Below are positions 51,201 through 61,101 of a stretch of 64,000 nucleotides of DNA, piece after piece. The stretch comes from Mya arenaria (taxonomy: Eukaryota > Mollusca > Bivalvia > Myida > Myidae): contig NC_069133.1 in assembly GCF_026914265.1 (NCBI RefSeq), positions 47,787,417-47,851,416 of the forward strand. The letters run 5' to 3'. The position numbers were made by a program, and so were the translations under genes. A model generated the notes under the pieces. The model was not told where the DNA came from. It made no database searches and worked only from the letters and a program-made list of their open reading frames with translations. Within the stretch, counting starts at the first letter, position 1. Each line of letters begins with the position of its first letter.

Positions 51201-52155
51201 TATTCTAAATTTAATTCCGAGGTAAGCTCCATTTCTTGCAAGGTATGCTAAATGTTCATCTGAGGAAATCTCCATTTCTTGCCAGGTATCTAAGGTTTAT
51301 ACTGAGATAAGCCCCATTTTTTGCAAGGAGTTTTTAATTTTATCCTGAGGTAAGCTCCGTTTCTTGCAAGGTATTCTAAAGTTAATCCTGATGTTAGCTC
51401 CAATTCTTGCAATGTCGAAAAGTACCGGTAATCCTGAAATAACTACATTCATGCAAGGTCTTAATTTTTTTCTGAGGTAATCTCCATTTCTTGCAAGTTC
51501 TTCTTAATTTATTTCTGAGGTAAGCTACATTTCTTTAAAGGTATTCTAAAGTTAATTCTGTTATGAGCTCCATTTCTTGCAAGGTTATATAATTGTTAGC
51601 TTGCTTTCAATAGCTTTAAACAACAAACATTCAGTGATACACACTTTCTACATTGTATCATTGAACTCTTATTACTGACCAAGAGTTATGTGTCCTGTTT
51701 ATTATAGTGACAAAGAGAAGGTGTCTCTAACTAAAGCTTGGACGGTATCTATATGAAAACATTAAATGTATATGACAATTTTACAGACATCAGAATCCAT
51801 GACACCCCAGATCGGCAGCAAACTGTTCCCAGGCATGACCAGCATGGCCGGCCTACCTATGGATCCTTCGGCCATGTTTCACCCGGCGTTCCCGCAACAA
51901 ATGCTCATGGGGGGGCTGGGCTTGCCGGGGATGAGTGGAGGAATCCCAGGGATGGGAGGACTGTTCCCCACCCCCCTCCAGCTTCAACAGATGATACAGG
52001 GTCAAGTTGCGGGCATGGGAGGCTTTCCATTTTTGCGCCCAGATTTTCTACAAGGCCCCGTTATGTTTCCGGGGATGAATCCTGGAATGTTTACGTCTGT
52101 TGCGCCCTCTGTTATTAAGTCAAATCCCAGTGGATCAACAGCTGGCAAAAGATAG
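30981..52155 (+). CDS. ARID5B: ARID5-family (ARID5B-like) AT-rich-DNA-binding transcription regulator
   Basis: Exons: 30981-31001, 31227-31481, 35876-36089, 40343-40588, 40741-40877, 41297-41450, 42768-42820, one of 43663-43760 or 44098-44195, 46905-47055, 47855-48046, 48509-48847, 49995-51092 and 51787-52155 (TAG). The total is 3327 nt, 1108 aa, and all phases close. The N-terminus (FGPTCGKHG, KIISLGQFFFMK, PICIAELQLVWEE, LYFLPECTPDGR) matches the long form of vertebrate ARID5B and has a BAH-like pattern. APNLKGRPRGRRK precedes the ARID domain (about 309-405: EQAFLIDLHQFMKRR, IGRIPSLGFKQ, DLFQFYSLAEDIGGYEQ, RRHYEK, LLLPYERY). Exon 10 has an 18-residue tandem repeat starting KAGHTG. Exon 12 has a CtBP-type PQDLS motif and several SUMO-type VKSE, IKEE and IKKE sites. 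Exon 1 is tentative: an in-frame ATG at 31212 with good context is an alternative start. The exon 11 donor GTCCTT is weak; a stronger in-phase donor GTAAGC follows 48748. It is expected nuclear; ARID5B works with the demethylase PHF2 in vertebrates. Confidence 0.93.
34680..34840 (-). repeat. Dispersed repeat, inverted copy (ARID5 intron 2)
   Basis: The inverted sequence matches 56312-56610: both share CAATAGCGG, a GGTG-rich stretch, CTTAAATCGT, ATTTCAATA.AGG and GCCTTTTCGG. The rest of intron 2 (31482-35875) is AT-rich, with nothing recognised apart from a TA-rich run near 31540. Confidence 0.55.
36132..36645. mobile_element. TIR element carrying a tRNA-like segment (ARID5 intron 3)
   Basis: The left end TTAAAGGGACTGTGTCAC faces a right end that inverted reads TTAAAGGGGCTGTCTCAC. 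Inside, the minus strand at 36352-36283 reads TTTGTAGCTCAGTGAGTAAG ... CGCAGGTTCGAATCTGG, with A and B box words. The right end matches the element at 8141-8523 in the ENTPD 3' region. Confidence 0.65.
38268..38370. repeat. Trinucleotide microsatellite (GAT/GGT)n
   Basis: A GATGATGAT run turns into GGTGGTGGT and back to GATGAT, about 100 bp, in ARID5 intron 3. The surrounding 36650-40340 is AT-rich intron with nothing else recognised except the TA run at 39170. Confidence 0.95.
39170..39226. repeat. (TA)n microsatellite
   Basis: About 28 uninterrupted TA dinucleotides in ARID5 intron 3. Confidence 0.97.
41571..41915. repeat. Dispersed repeat, copy 2 (ARID5 intron 6)
   Basis: It matches 975-1335 in the same orientation. 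Just before it, 41543-41570 reads GGGCTGATTGTTCAGAATTT, which resembles the left end of the TIR element at 52619-52847, so the repeat may be part of a larger element. Confidence 0.6.
42667..43025. repeat. tRNA-like fragment and 19-bp tandem repeat around ARID5 exon 7
   Basis: On the minus strand 42730-42680 reads GAGAGTGGTCTAGTGGTACA, a tRNA-like A-box head related to 47645. After exon 7, 42938-43025 has four to five tandem copies of a 19-bp unit (TTAGCCAGTCTGGGTGTCA). Confidence 0.55.
43663..43760 (+). CDS. ARID5 alternative exon 8a (ARID domain, version a)
   Basis: 98 nt, acceptor TATATTTTCAG, donor AA|GTAGGTC. It reads I-S-N-K-R-M-W-K-H-L-Y-D-K-L-G-G-N-P-G-F, then TSAATCTRRHYEK after joining exon 9. 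It follows GGYEQ of exon 7 (phase 0) and leaves phase 2, which exon 9 (46905) completes with G. It shares WKH, GGNPG and ATCTRRHYE with vertebrate ARID5B. This segment forms the last helices of the ARID domain, including the part that contacts DNA in solved ARID structures. Confidence 0.93.
44098..44195 (+). CDS. ARID5 alternative exon 8b (ARID domain, version b)
   Basis: 98 nt, acceptor GGCCATTTTTAG, donor AA|GTAGGTC identical to exon 8a. It reads I-T-A-K-R-L-W-K-N-I-Y-D-A-L-G-G-N-A-G-S, then TSAATYTRRHYEK. By eye 24 of 33 residues match 8a, while 34 of 98 bases differ and 14 of the shared residues use different codons, so both are old and kept by selection. Entry and exit phases equal those of 8a. 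The intron between 8a and 8b is 337 nt. Confidence 0.93.
44642..44730. repeat. Hairpin element related to 12759-12838
   Basis: TCATAGGGTGAAAGCCAAAA faces TTTTTGCTTTTACCTCTTGA, with the loop word GGCATTGAATAATG, much like the copy in the ENTPD intron. Confidence 0.65.
44865..45810. repeat. 21-bp minisatellite in ARID5 intron 8
   Basis: About 45 units around TTGCAGTCATTGAATCAGGG, with 20-24 bp variants. Open frames on both strands (for example VAVIESG repeated, 45500-45808) arise from the 21-bp period and are not genes. The rest of this intron (44196-46904) shows nothing recognised. Confidence 0.93.
47645..47725 (+). mobile_element. tRNA-like SINE fragment
   Basis: AAGAGTGGTCTAGTGGTTCG ... 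GTGGGTCTGCTCCCCACC resembles a tRNA A box and T arm. The head is related to the minus-strand fragment at 42680-42730. Confidence 0.45.
49012..49375 (+). repeat. 42-bp minisatellite of 3'-splice-site-like units in ARID5 intron 11
   Basis: About eight units, starts 42 bp apart (49061, 49103, 49145, 49187, 49229), then one shortened unit and two diverged ones. In the sense of ARID5 each unit reads CTGCTAACC (branch-point-like CTAAC), then GTTTGATTGGTTTTGGCAG (U/G-rich and AG), then TTGCAGCCAC. The remainder of intron 11 shows nothing recognised. Confidence 0.9.
51087..51600 (+). repeat. Tandem array of the ARID5 exon 12 donor site, about 12 units of about 43 bp
   Basis: The first unit contains the real junction CCTGAG|GTAAGCTTC (exon ends 51092). 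Following units repeat CTGAGGTAAGCTCCATTTCT, then TGCAAGGTATTCTAAA and AATT. By eye GAGGTAAG is intact in units 1, 2, 4, 7 and 11 and mutated in the others (for example GAGGAAAA, GAGATAAG, GATGTTAG). Each intact unit is a consensus 5' splice site. Confidence 0.9.
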
Positions 52156-53730
52156 ATTTGAATGGATTCTGTGGATTATTTCACTTATAATAATATTATT
52201 TCAGTGTTTATTTTATCATTTATCATTTATAATACTAGCATAATTGACATTCAAACACTGGAAAGAGTGAAACTTATTTGAAAGTACCTGTTTATGGACA
52301 AAAAATGTGCTTATTAGAATTAAGTTCTGCTTAAGATGAGATAGGAATTGCGTCAAGAATGTCGAAATAGTTCATTTTGTTTATAATCATTAACCTATTT
52401 TATCTATTGTATTGTTTTGCTCAAGGGTATTTACCATTGTCAATAAGCATTATTAACCCATTAATTTACAGCATCGATTTAAATGACATTTGAAAATATT
52501 GGCCTCGAATTATCGATGAGCGTAACATATGTTACTCTTTAAATCAAAACTGCTCAGTTTTCATAATAATGGTAAATTGTTTGACTGCTCACATAAGGCA
52601 AAGATTAAACTTGTTGCCTCCTCATTGGGCGAATTGTTCAGAACTTTGTTAAAGTTGAAGACATGATCAACAAGGACATTGATGTTAACTTTGAAACATG
52701 AACTATTTGAATATGTGCTATCTTATTTAAATATAAACAAGTTTATGAAACAGTTGTTTCAATTCTTCTTAGATGTAAGTAAAGTAAACAACAATGACTG
52801 TAACAACATTGTTTACTTGAACAAAGTTCTGAAATATCAGCCCATAGTTTGCTAATTTTCTTTCAGCCATACCAAATCGTTTCTATGTTTAGCATTGGGG
52901 ATGAATAGAATTTGGGCTTCCCAATCAAAAAACAAAAACATTTTATATGATCGACGAGCTTGTCGAATATATTTTAAATTTCCTTTTCCTATAAATCTGA
53001 CTACAGAACACAAGTGTAAACAACATGTTTCATAGTTTGTACTAGACAAGTGTTCTTGGCATTTGATATCAAAACATGATGCATTCTGTTAGATTTCCAT
53101 GATCAACGCACTTAAATACAAGTTTTATTCAAACTCATTTTGCAGTTTAAATCTATCTTATAATTGAGAATCGTCCAGAATGGCCGAAGGAGACTCTGGT
53201 GTCTATATTCTACATATGATATCACTCATTAAGTATTCAGGGTATTTCAGGGGCTCATTCGGGGTTTTTTCAGGATAGCTAGATAGGTTTGGCAACAAAC
53301 ATAACAACAATTTGGTATGGTCTAACTAATATTGTATGAGTACATAAATTGAACATTTTAAACAGCTCTTGTTACGTTTCAATATGGTCCAAAATTAATG
53401 GACTTTTGCTGTGACCAGGTAACAAAGGAGAAAAAAATTTGGCACTTAATATATCTATTTTTAAATTGTGTATTTGATATATTTAACAAAAGTGCTATAT
53501 ATTTATTCATAATATATTGGCAATCAGAAAAGATAATCAACTGAGTGTTGTTGATTTAATGAACCTATGTGAGAATAATTTCATTATTTATGTTTTAATT
53601 TATTCATGTCTTTGCATAAATTCAATTATTATTGTTAATGAATATTATTCTACTTTCAATTTCTGTTATTATATTTTTTGCTGAATTGTTTAGCTTGTCT
53701 GTTTATAGAAGAAAAAAGTGGAGGTGTGGT

Positions 53731-54120
53731 CATGATCTTAGTGTCGTTGTCATCGACAACGTGCAATAACCTGAACTTTGGCCATGACTCAAAAAAAATA
53801 TTAAGATATTTAAATGAAACTTGGTGCACATGTTGTTGGAGACAATACACACATGCACAACATGATCTTAGTGTCATTGTCATCGTCAGTGTGCAATAAT
53901 CTGAACTTTGGCAAAGACTCAAAAAATAAATTAAGATATTTAAATGAAGCTTGGTACACATGTTGGCCAGGACAATACACACATGCACAGCTTGGTTCTA
54001 ATGTCGTTGTCATCGTCAGCATGCAATAACCTAAACTTTTGCCATGACTCAAAAAATGTATTAAGATATTTAAATGAAACTTGGTACACATGTTGTCCGA
54101 GATAATACACACATGCACAG
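53731..54120. repeat. Three tandem 130-bp units
   Basis: Units start at 53731, 53861 and 53991 and share GTCGTTGTCATCG, ATTAAGATATTTAAATGAAA and CAATACACACATGCACA. Open frames on both strands across them come from the repeat and are not supported as genes. Confidence 0.85.
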
Positions 54121-54514
54121 CATGGCTTCAATAACTGTTCAGTTATGCCACTGTTTTGACTGAAAAATAACAGATGAGCGTTGGCATATGCTCTGCGGCG
54201 CTCTTGCTTGTATTTGCATATGACCTTAACCTTGATGTCGTTGGCAGTGACATTGTGTAAGGACTTTAATCTTTAAAATAAAAGATGATATATGATATTA
54301 AGATGAATCGTCGACACAAGTTTTAAGAATCAATATGCCTGGAAACCTTCATTCTCATATGTCTTGAAAACCATATTAATTGCTGTTTGTTTATTTTTGC
54401 CAGTGTTCAATTTAACATTTACTGGTTTGTCACTTACTATCTAGTCAATTTTAGCCTGTGTTCTATGTTGAAACTAAATGTATGTCGTATCACAATCATT
54501 GCATTATTTCCAAA

Positions 54515-54837
54515 GGCCTAAAGAAAATATCTGGGTTTAGGGCAACGGTCTCAAATTTCTAGGCAGGGTAGCGATAAAGTTTTCTTTCTTTTTTCTTTTT
54601 TTAAGTCCAGTCAAAATAGCAAAGCAAGTCGGGAATGCTTTCTATGACATTTCGGTATATTGAGAATGTAATAATTAATGCTTAGTGTTTTTAATTATAA
54701 TCAACATGAATGGTCAACAATGATTAAAAATTGGAAATTCAGATTTTTTATCAAGGGTCGAAAACAAACTTTTGGGTTGAGGGGTTTTGCCAGGTCGGGT
54801 CAGGTTGTTCTAAACACAGTTTATTATGTTTTAGGCC
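54515..54837. mobile_element. Harbinger-like MITE, second copy
   Basis: The ends GGCCTAAAGAAAATATCTGG and, inverted, GGCCTAAAACATAATAAACT resemble the element at 23761-24091, including GGGTTTAGGGCAAC next to the left end. It is more diverged. Confidence 0.6.
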
Positions 54838-55560
54838 AAGTTTATATATCTATACTTGAATTTTTAAGGATTTGATCATTATTAAAATAGAGAGATAGCG
54901 AAACCCTTTTTGTTGATATATGTGTGTGGAGGGACTACTTTTTCATTGCCACATTATTTTGCAAACAACTTAAAAACAAAGTAATTAATGTACATGTAGC
55001 ATAACCTAAAAGAGGCACTTGTATCCTGTGAAGTTTGATAATTACTAGAATACTCAATCATTTTTTTTTTTTTACAATTGTTCGGAAATCAACCACTGAT
55101 TTCTTTGAACTTACAGAGCGTGGATTTCGCTTACTCATTTATGCTTTCAAAGTTTTTTGATGAACATGCAAAATAATATTATAAATTTACACTTCAAAAT
55201 AATGATAAACATTTTAATATTGAAGTGTATGCAAGTAAATTATTGATTGATTATTGTTTAGATATATTCTATTCATGTAAAAACTATTTCTTTGTTATGG
55301 CAAATATTTTATTTCTGTTTTGGGTAATTTCTTATTATTATGCTGAAAGACTGTGGTCATTGTGTCTTACAACTTGCAACTTACATCTTGCTTACATGGC
55401 AAGACATTTTAAAGGTTCTAAAATATCTTAAATTGATAAAGCCTAGTTAACTGTGTTAAAATATTTTCCATAATTCCATATACAATCTTAATACCATTCA
55501 TAAATTTTGAAGATTCAGTATTTAAAATGAAAATGATTATAAAAAAAAATACATTGATTT

Positions 55561-55906
55561 TAAAGCCGCACTCTCACAGATTTACCATTTGGAGTAATTA
55601 CTTATTTTTTGTCTTCGAATGAGTGAATTTTTGCATAAAAATCTAAAAACAAGTGATATAAGACTGCTGACTAAAGATCAGATCTGAATTTTTCATATTT
55701 CCATTCGAAAACTTACGTTTTATGGCTAAAAGCAATGGTAAGGCTTTCAGAAAAATGCATTACACACCATTTATTTTTAACATAAATATGCAAACTTGCA
55801 ATCTGATTTTTTGTCAGCAGTCTTATATCCATGCATTTTTCGTAAAAATTGTCTTGACAAAAAAAAAAAGTTGTCAAAACTTCCAGTCTGTGAGAGTGCA
55901 GCTTTA
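55561..55906. mobile_element. TIR element with TAAAGC-GCACTCTCACAGA ends
   Basis: The left end TAAAGCCGCACTCTCACAGA faces a right end that inverted reads TAAAGCTGCACTCTCACAGA. A damaged relative probably surrounds the MITE at 23761. Confidence 0.8.
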
Positions 55907-56311
55907 ATTTTTGAATCTTGCGCATTTAGTTATTTTGACAATATTTTACTTCACAATAGCTTTCATGTTTCTTGAATTTTTCATGAAAAGAACTGTAAAA
56001 TAAAATATGTGAATCTTAATATTTGTTTTCTCGTCTGGGATATTGTTAAATGTTGATAGAATATGGTAATGTTGTAAAAATGATAACTTAGTTTTTTGTC
56101 CAATATATAACTTTTATAATTGTTATTTTCATGTTCATAAATTTGTACAAGGTGTTATCAATGTTTAATATTAATGATATGGTCATACTTGTATTAAAAG
56201 GTAAATTTAACTTTAGTCTTGTTTCTATGAATTTGACTGGGATGATAATGCATTTTTACTAGATTTCACACTAGTGGACAAAGTACAAGTGTTTTGAAAG
56301 AGCATCTGTAT

Positions 56312-56610
56312 TCAATAGCGGGGGGGGGGGGTCGGGGGTCGCAAGTGTCACCCCCTCCCACCGCCTTAAATCGTCAAAATTTCTGTTTATTTCAATACAG
56401 GAGAAAAGGATTAAATTAACCATGAATGCACCTTTTCGGCCTTATATTTGTTAAAACTTTCCGGGGGGGAGTACCCCCAAAATCCCCCTGCCAACTCTTT
56501 AAACCAAATAAATTTCGGTTCTGAGGGAGGGGCACACGTCAAAAGGTTACGCCCTTTAACTTATGCCCCTTTAAACGTCGTATCCAGGATCCACCCCTGG
56601 TTTTGTTGAG
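56312..56610 (+). repeat. Dispersed repeat, plus-strand copy
   Basis: It matches 34680-34840 inverted. It starts TCAATAGCGG followed by a poly-G run and holds CACCCCCTCCCACCGCC and CACCTTTTCGGCC. Unknown class. Confidence 0.55.
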
Positions 56611-56949
56611 AATCGGACCAAGAAATAAAATCGATCAACAAAGATACAAGCAGATCAATAATTGATTAATGTTCAATTTAATTCTTACATGTGTGAACAC
56701 CTCTTATTTTGAATATTGGGTAAAATGTGGCATCAAGTATATATTCATTATAACATCTTGTGCGTACATATATCCGAAGCTATACATTTTTGTGGCAAAT
56801 TGAGTTGTTTTATTGAAATGTATATTGGGATGAATTTGTCTAAGCATTGTGGAAAAACAACCTAGGTTATTATTTTTAAATACTCGATTATGCAAAACGG
56901 CTGTCAATAGTCGCCGACTTCGAACTTTTCGTTTGATTATTAATTATGC

Positions 56950-57787
56950 TTGATGATAGGAATAATCGGGAAATAGCTATTTGAAAGGATCGATCCCATG
57001 CCATTTTGAATACCAGTTTCAGCTACAAATTTTGTTAGAACTAATTTTACATCCTTTTTTTGTTGCCAAAATTTGCAAAAATCATAACTGTTTAAATATT
57101 ATATTATACAAATGATCTTTTGACACAATCTGCAAGCCTTAACTCCTGACCTAGGACTGTGACATTGACCTTGGGGTAAATATGGGTTTTGTACGTCAAG
57201 TTTGAACACTTGACTCGTACATCATCGATACTATCCAAATCTTAGTGGTACTGAGGGACACAAAATCAAAGGGGAATTCCTTGACCTTAAAGTATGTCCT
57301 TGACCTTCAGCTGGCGATGTTCTCATGCGTGGTTACTGCATACCACCGTATATAGACCATTGGACCAAGATGGGGTTTTCATCCTTGAGCCAGACATGGG
57401 TTCTGTACATTCTCTTAATAAGCTGAACGTATGACAGGTTTCGTCAGTATACAATATAACTTCATTTGGCAGGTGCGTTCTCCAGTACGCCCGGCGTACA
57501 TATCAATTTTGGGTCTCCCGAAATGGCAAATGCTTAAATCTCGAGATCAGGCGGAATTAAACAAATATATAGAAAGTTAAGGAGTGTATATACATGTAAC
57601 GGTTTACTGGTTAAAGTTTGTCGTAAGGATGGCGTTAGAATGTTAGAAAATTGTTATTCAACGTCTGTTTTCTTCACACAACAAATCATGGGGAGCGGAG
57701 CAAAACTGCCACCACGTAATATATATTAAGGCATTTTAAAAAAAAGACTTTCCTACATCGTAAGCTCTTGAATGTGTACTTGCGTAC
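56950..57787. repeat. TGACCT-rich repeat interrupted by the BEL element
   Basis: It contains GACATTGACCTTGGGGTAAA, CCTTGACCTTCAGCTGGC and ACCATTGGACCAAGATGGGG. The right side of the BEL insertion (61120-61390) holds similar words (CCTTGACCTTCAGCTGGC, AACATGGACCCAATGTGGG). The two may be separate copies. Confidence 0.45.
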
Positions 57788-57956
57788 TGTCATGAATCGT
57801 ATTTGTATAACATTACGCGCGAACTTACGTAACGTGACGTCGCGGCGTATGGACTTAACGTCGACGTCACTTCCATTGATTAGTATATATGATTGTTGAG
57901 TAAAAGGATCGAACCTGACACGACGTGTTGTTTACTTACTCAGTCTTACAAAAACA
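57788..57956 (+). repeat. 5' LTR of the BEL/Pao element
   Basis: 169 bp beginning TGTCATGAATCG, CpG-rich (GTGACGTCGCGGCG), with TATATATG in the second half. It differs from the 3' LTR at three positions by eye. Confidence 0.93.
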
Positions 57957-57980
57957 TTTTGGTGCCGTGACAAAGCCAAC

Positions 57981-59334
57981 ATGCAGCTAACAAAGCTAAC
58001 TTCAATGCGAGATGGACATAGGAAACTTGTCGAAAACATACTTTTGAAGTTTGAGGAGGAATCATCTAATTTCAAGCGCATCAAGTTGCTGGAAATTCTA
58101 GCGGAGAAGGCGGAAACCATCAAAGACTTATGTGAGAAAATCGTAAGTCATGCAGACATTGCTGACTTGGAGACGGAGCTTGTTGAGAGTGAGGAATACT
58201 CTATCGACCTTGAATTGAAACTGCTGACACACCGTAGACAAACACAACATGCATCCGAGAACACAGACTTATCCAAGAGTGACGAAAACAAGAATCGCAA
58301 TGCAGAGGCGATACGGATAAACGAACAGTCAGCGCCATCAGAAGTGATGCCACAGCTTTATCACAAATTGCCATACCTTTCGCTGCCGAATTTTAATGGT
58401 GACATAACCGAATGGCAAACTTTCTGGGATTGCTACGAGTCATCAGTGCATTCGAACCACACCCTGTCTGATGTTCAAAAATTCAGCTATCTGCGATCAT
58501 TGTTACATGGAAGCGCTGCCTCAAGTATTGCTGGTTTCCCATTAACGAATGCAAATTACGCAAAGGCCGTTGAGCTACTAAAAGAACGTTTTGGCCAGAC
58601 GCATAAGATCATCAGCACGTATATGCAGTCCTTGCTTGAACTGCCACGGCCGGAGAATACTCCGCACAGCATACAGACTTCGTGATAAAATGGAAACATA
58701 CATCAGAGGCCTCGAGTCCTAAGGCCAGTCTCAAGAATCATATGGCGACTTGTTGGTTCCCATCATCAGAGACAAACTTCCGAAAGAGCTGAGACGTAAT
58801 ATGGCCCGTGACCATGGCGACCGACCGTGGACGCTACCGGAAGTGAGACGAGCCATTGGAACGGAAATCAACGTGTTACAGGAAGGAGAAATCCCAGTGT
58901 TCCAGGAAAATCACATGCCAACAGCATCCTTCCTTGCCGGAAATGGTAGAACAAACAGGAAGCAGACGCACAAACGAAAGGTATCGAAACAAGTTACAAA
59001 TTATCTTAGTCGAGTGACATGTGCTTTTTGCAATGGAGATCACAAATCGTCTGATTGGGAAAGCCTAGCCAATGTTGATGAGAGAATTGAATGCGTGAAA
59101 CGTAAACGATTGTGTTTCAATTGCTTATCAGACGACCATCAAGTATCCGTCTGCAAGTCAAATTTCAGATGTCGCAATTGTCAGCGAAGGCATCACACAG
59201 CAGAGGACAATAGGCAAACTGAATCCCGAAGCAGCTCTGTTTCAGTCAAAGACAGACAGGCAACCGGACATTGCCATACTGCACTCAACGACACAACACC
59301 GTCCAAATGTTCTTCTCAAAACTGCCATTGCTAG
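57981..59334 (+). pseudogene. BEL/Pao gag-like region with zinc knuckles, broken
   Basis: The first frame, 57981-58685 (234 aa), has a coiled-coil N-terminal part and the DUF1759-type core (LPNFNGDITEWQTFWDCYES, FSYLRSLLHGSA). A frameshift and an in-frame TAA near 58680-58725 break it. The second frame (about 58735-59334) continues with VPIIRDKLPKELRR and Cys-rich knuckles (CFNCLSDDHQVSVC, CRNCQRRHH), then stops at TAG 59332. Gag binds and packages element RNA. Confidence 0.88.
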
Positions 59335-59339
59335 CGTGA

Positions 59340-60890
59340 TTGCTAGCAACAGATGCCAACATTTTGTTTGACGAAGGGGCACAGAGGTCATTTATTACTG
59401 AACAATTGGCAACCAAACTCAAACTAAGACAGACGGGAATTGAGACAATCCACTTAGTTTCCTTCGGCGACAGCACACAGAACGTGCGACAAATGGCGAC
59501 GGCGACAGTGAATCTTCTTACAGATAGACATGAGAAAATCGAAATCGATGTTTTGATAGTCCCAACTATTGCAGTGCCGTTATCAAACATTCAAAAGGAA
59601 GTGAAGTCATTGAGTTATCTCCGGGGACTTAAGTTGGCACACCCAGTGACTGATGCTGAAAGTTTTGACATTTTATTACTGATTGGTGCGGATTCATACT
59701 GGAAAATAGTTTCAATCATGTCGTCAGGGGCAACGGCCTACTGCCGTGAAGTCGAAAATTGGATATCTGCTTTCCGGTCCGTTACCCGGCAAAACACAAC
59801 AACCATCCGCTCAGTACATGTTGAATGTCATCACAACTCCGCCGACGACCCTGGACTTGGAGCGCTTTTGGAAGCTTGAGTCCATCGGAATCACACCGGA
59901 AGGAGACGATACTTCCGGTTCCCGTAACCTGAAGACTTACATGGAATCTAACATATCATATGACGAGGGTCGCTACATCGCCAAGCTTCCATGGAAAGAT
60001 GACCATCTGCCGTTGCCGACCAATTATGACGTTAGCGTGAGACGTACAGAAAACTTGATCAAGTGGTTGCAAAAAGAACCATTCATGTTGCAAAAATACG
60101 GTGAAATTATTCGTGAACAAAGAGATCGGGGATTTATTGAAACAGTGGATACAAACGTTAAAAACGATCATCCCATTCACTACATTCCCCACCATGGAGT
60201 TATAGGAGCAGCGAATCACCTACGTGAACTCATGCAATCAAATGCAGTACAGGAAGAGCTCAACAACAAAGGAACAGAATGGCGCTTTATCGTAAAACGT
60301 GCTCCGTGGTACGGAGGATGGTGGGAGCGCCTGATGGGGTTGACCAAAACTGCCGTCAAGAAGGTACTCGGTCGATCGTATTTGGACTTCGAGACGTTAT
60401 CCACTATCATCACAGAAGTGGAGGCCGTTATCAATGACCGTCCACAAACTTACGTCACTTCCGGAGAGGTCGAGGCGGAGCGCTCCCATTGACGCCATCG
60501 CACTTGCTGTATGGAAGACGACTTACAAAGTTGCCTCATTCCGATGACATTGAACTTTCGGGCCCCCGTGCGAGTAACTTTGAAAACATCACGAGGCGAG
60601 CGAGGACCCAGAAAAAGTTAATTGACAATTTCCGCGTACGATGGAAGACTGAATATTTAACAGCTTTAAGGGAGCACCACCGTGTTTCCGGCAAAAACCA
60701 GCAGACGATCAAGGTTGGCGACGTTATCCAGGTCCACAACGAGACACCGAGGTCCTCATGGAAACTAGCAGTTGTGGAGGAGACCATTACCGGAAACGAT
60801 GGATTGGTTCGTGCAGCGCGGATTCGGACACAAAATGGATCACACTACCCGCCCTATCGTAAAACTGTATCCACTAGAAGTGATGTGTGA
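59340..60890 (+). pseudogene. BEL/Pao pol remnants: protease, RT start, integrase end
   Basis: Three frames. 59340-59879 holds the retropepsin-like DUF1758 region (ILFDEGAQRSFIT; the usual active Asp reads D-E-G). In the next frame, up to 60492, the RT leader (LERFWKLESIGI, EGRYIAKLPWK) runs to HYIPHH and then jumps at about 60200 straight into the integrase end (FIVKRAPWYGGWWERLMG, VEAVINDRPQTYV). 60489-60890 holds the DUF5641-type tail (LTPSHLLYGRRL, VGDVIQVH). The RT YxDD box, RNase H and the first integrase Asp residues are missing. Confidence 0.88.
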
Positions 60891-60932
60891 CACCGTCAGT
60901 GCAAGAGACTAATATCATTCGCCGCCCCGGAG

Positions 60933-61101
60933 TGTCATGAATTGTATTTGTATAACATTACGCGCGAACTTACGTAACGTGACGTCGCGGCGTATGGACT
61001 TAACGTCGACGTCACTTCCGTTGATTAGTATATATGATTGTTGAGTAAAAGGATCGAACCTGACACGACGTGTTGTTTACTTACTCAGTCTTACAAAGAC
61101 A
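60933..61101 (+). repeat. 3' LTR of the BEL/Pao element
   Basis: 169 bp, TGTCATGAATTG to AAAGACA, followed by the CGTAC target duplication. Confidence 0.93.

Larger units (their letters stand above)
52156..56010 (+). other. ARID5 3' flank: UTR of unknown length plus repeats
   Basis: No coding sequence is seen. AATAAA occurs at 54277 and 55999, so the transcript end is uncertain. Elements inside: a TIR element 52619-52847 (GGGCGAATTGTTCAGAACTT facing AAGTTCTGAAATATCAGCCC); a dispersed repeat about 52870-53095 that matches 61740-61940 inverted; three 130-bp tandem units at 53731-54120; a Harbinger-like MITE at 54515-54837; and a TIR element at 55561-55906. Confidence 0.5.
57788..61101 (+). mobile_element. 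BEL/Pao LTR retrotransposon, internally deleted and frameshifted
   Basis: LTRs of 169 bp lie at 57788-57956 and 60933-61101, starting TGTCATGAAT and ending in CA, with three differences seen (all transitions). The target duplication CGTAC lies at 57783-57787 and 61102-61106. A primer-binding-type site GGTGCCGTGAC follows the 5' LTR. The body, about 3 kb, is short for the superfamily. It keeps gag, zinc knuckles, an aspartic protease region, the start of reverse transcriptase and the end of integrase, but lacks the reverse transcriptase core, RNase H and most of integrase, and it switches frame several times. It cannot move by its own proteins. Confidence 0.93.

Noticed and set aside
53656..54131. 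Several cysteine-rich open frames on both strands
   Set aside because: They arise from the three 130-bp repeat units; all frames repeat with the DNA period.
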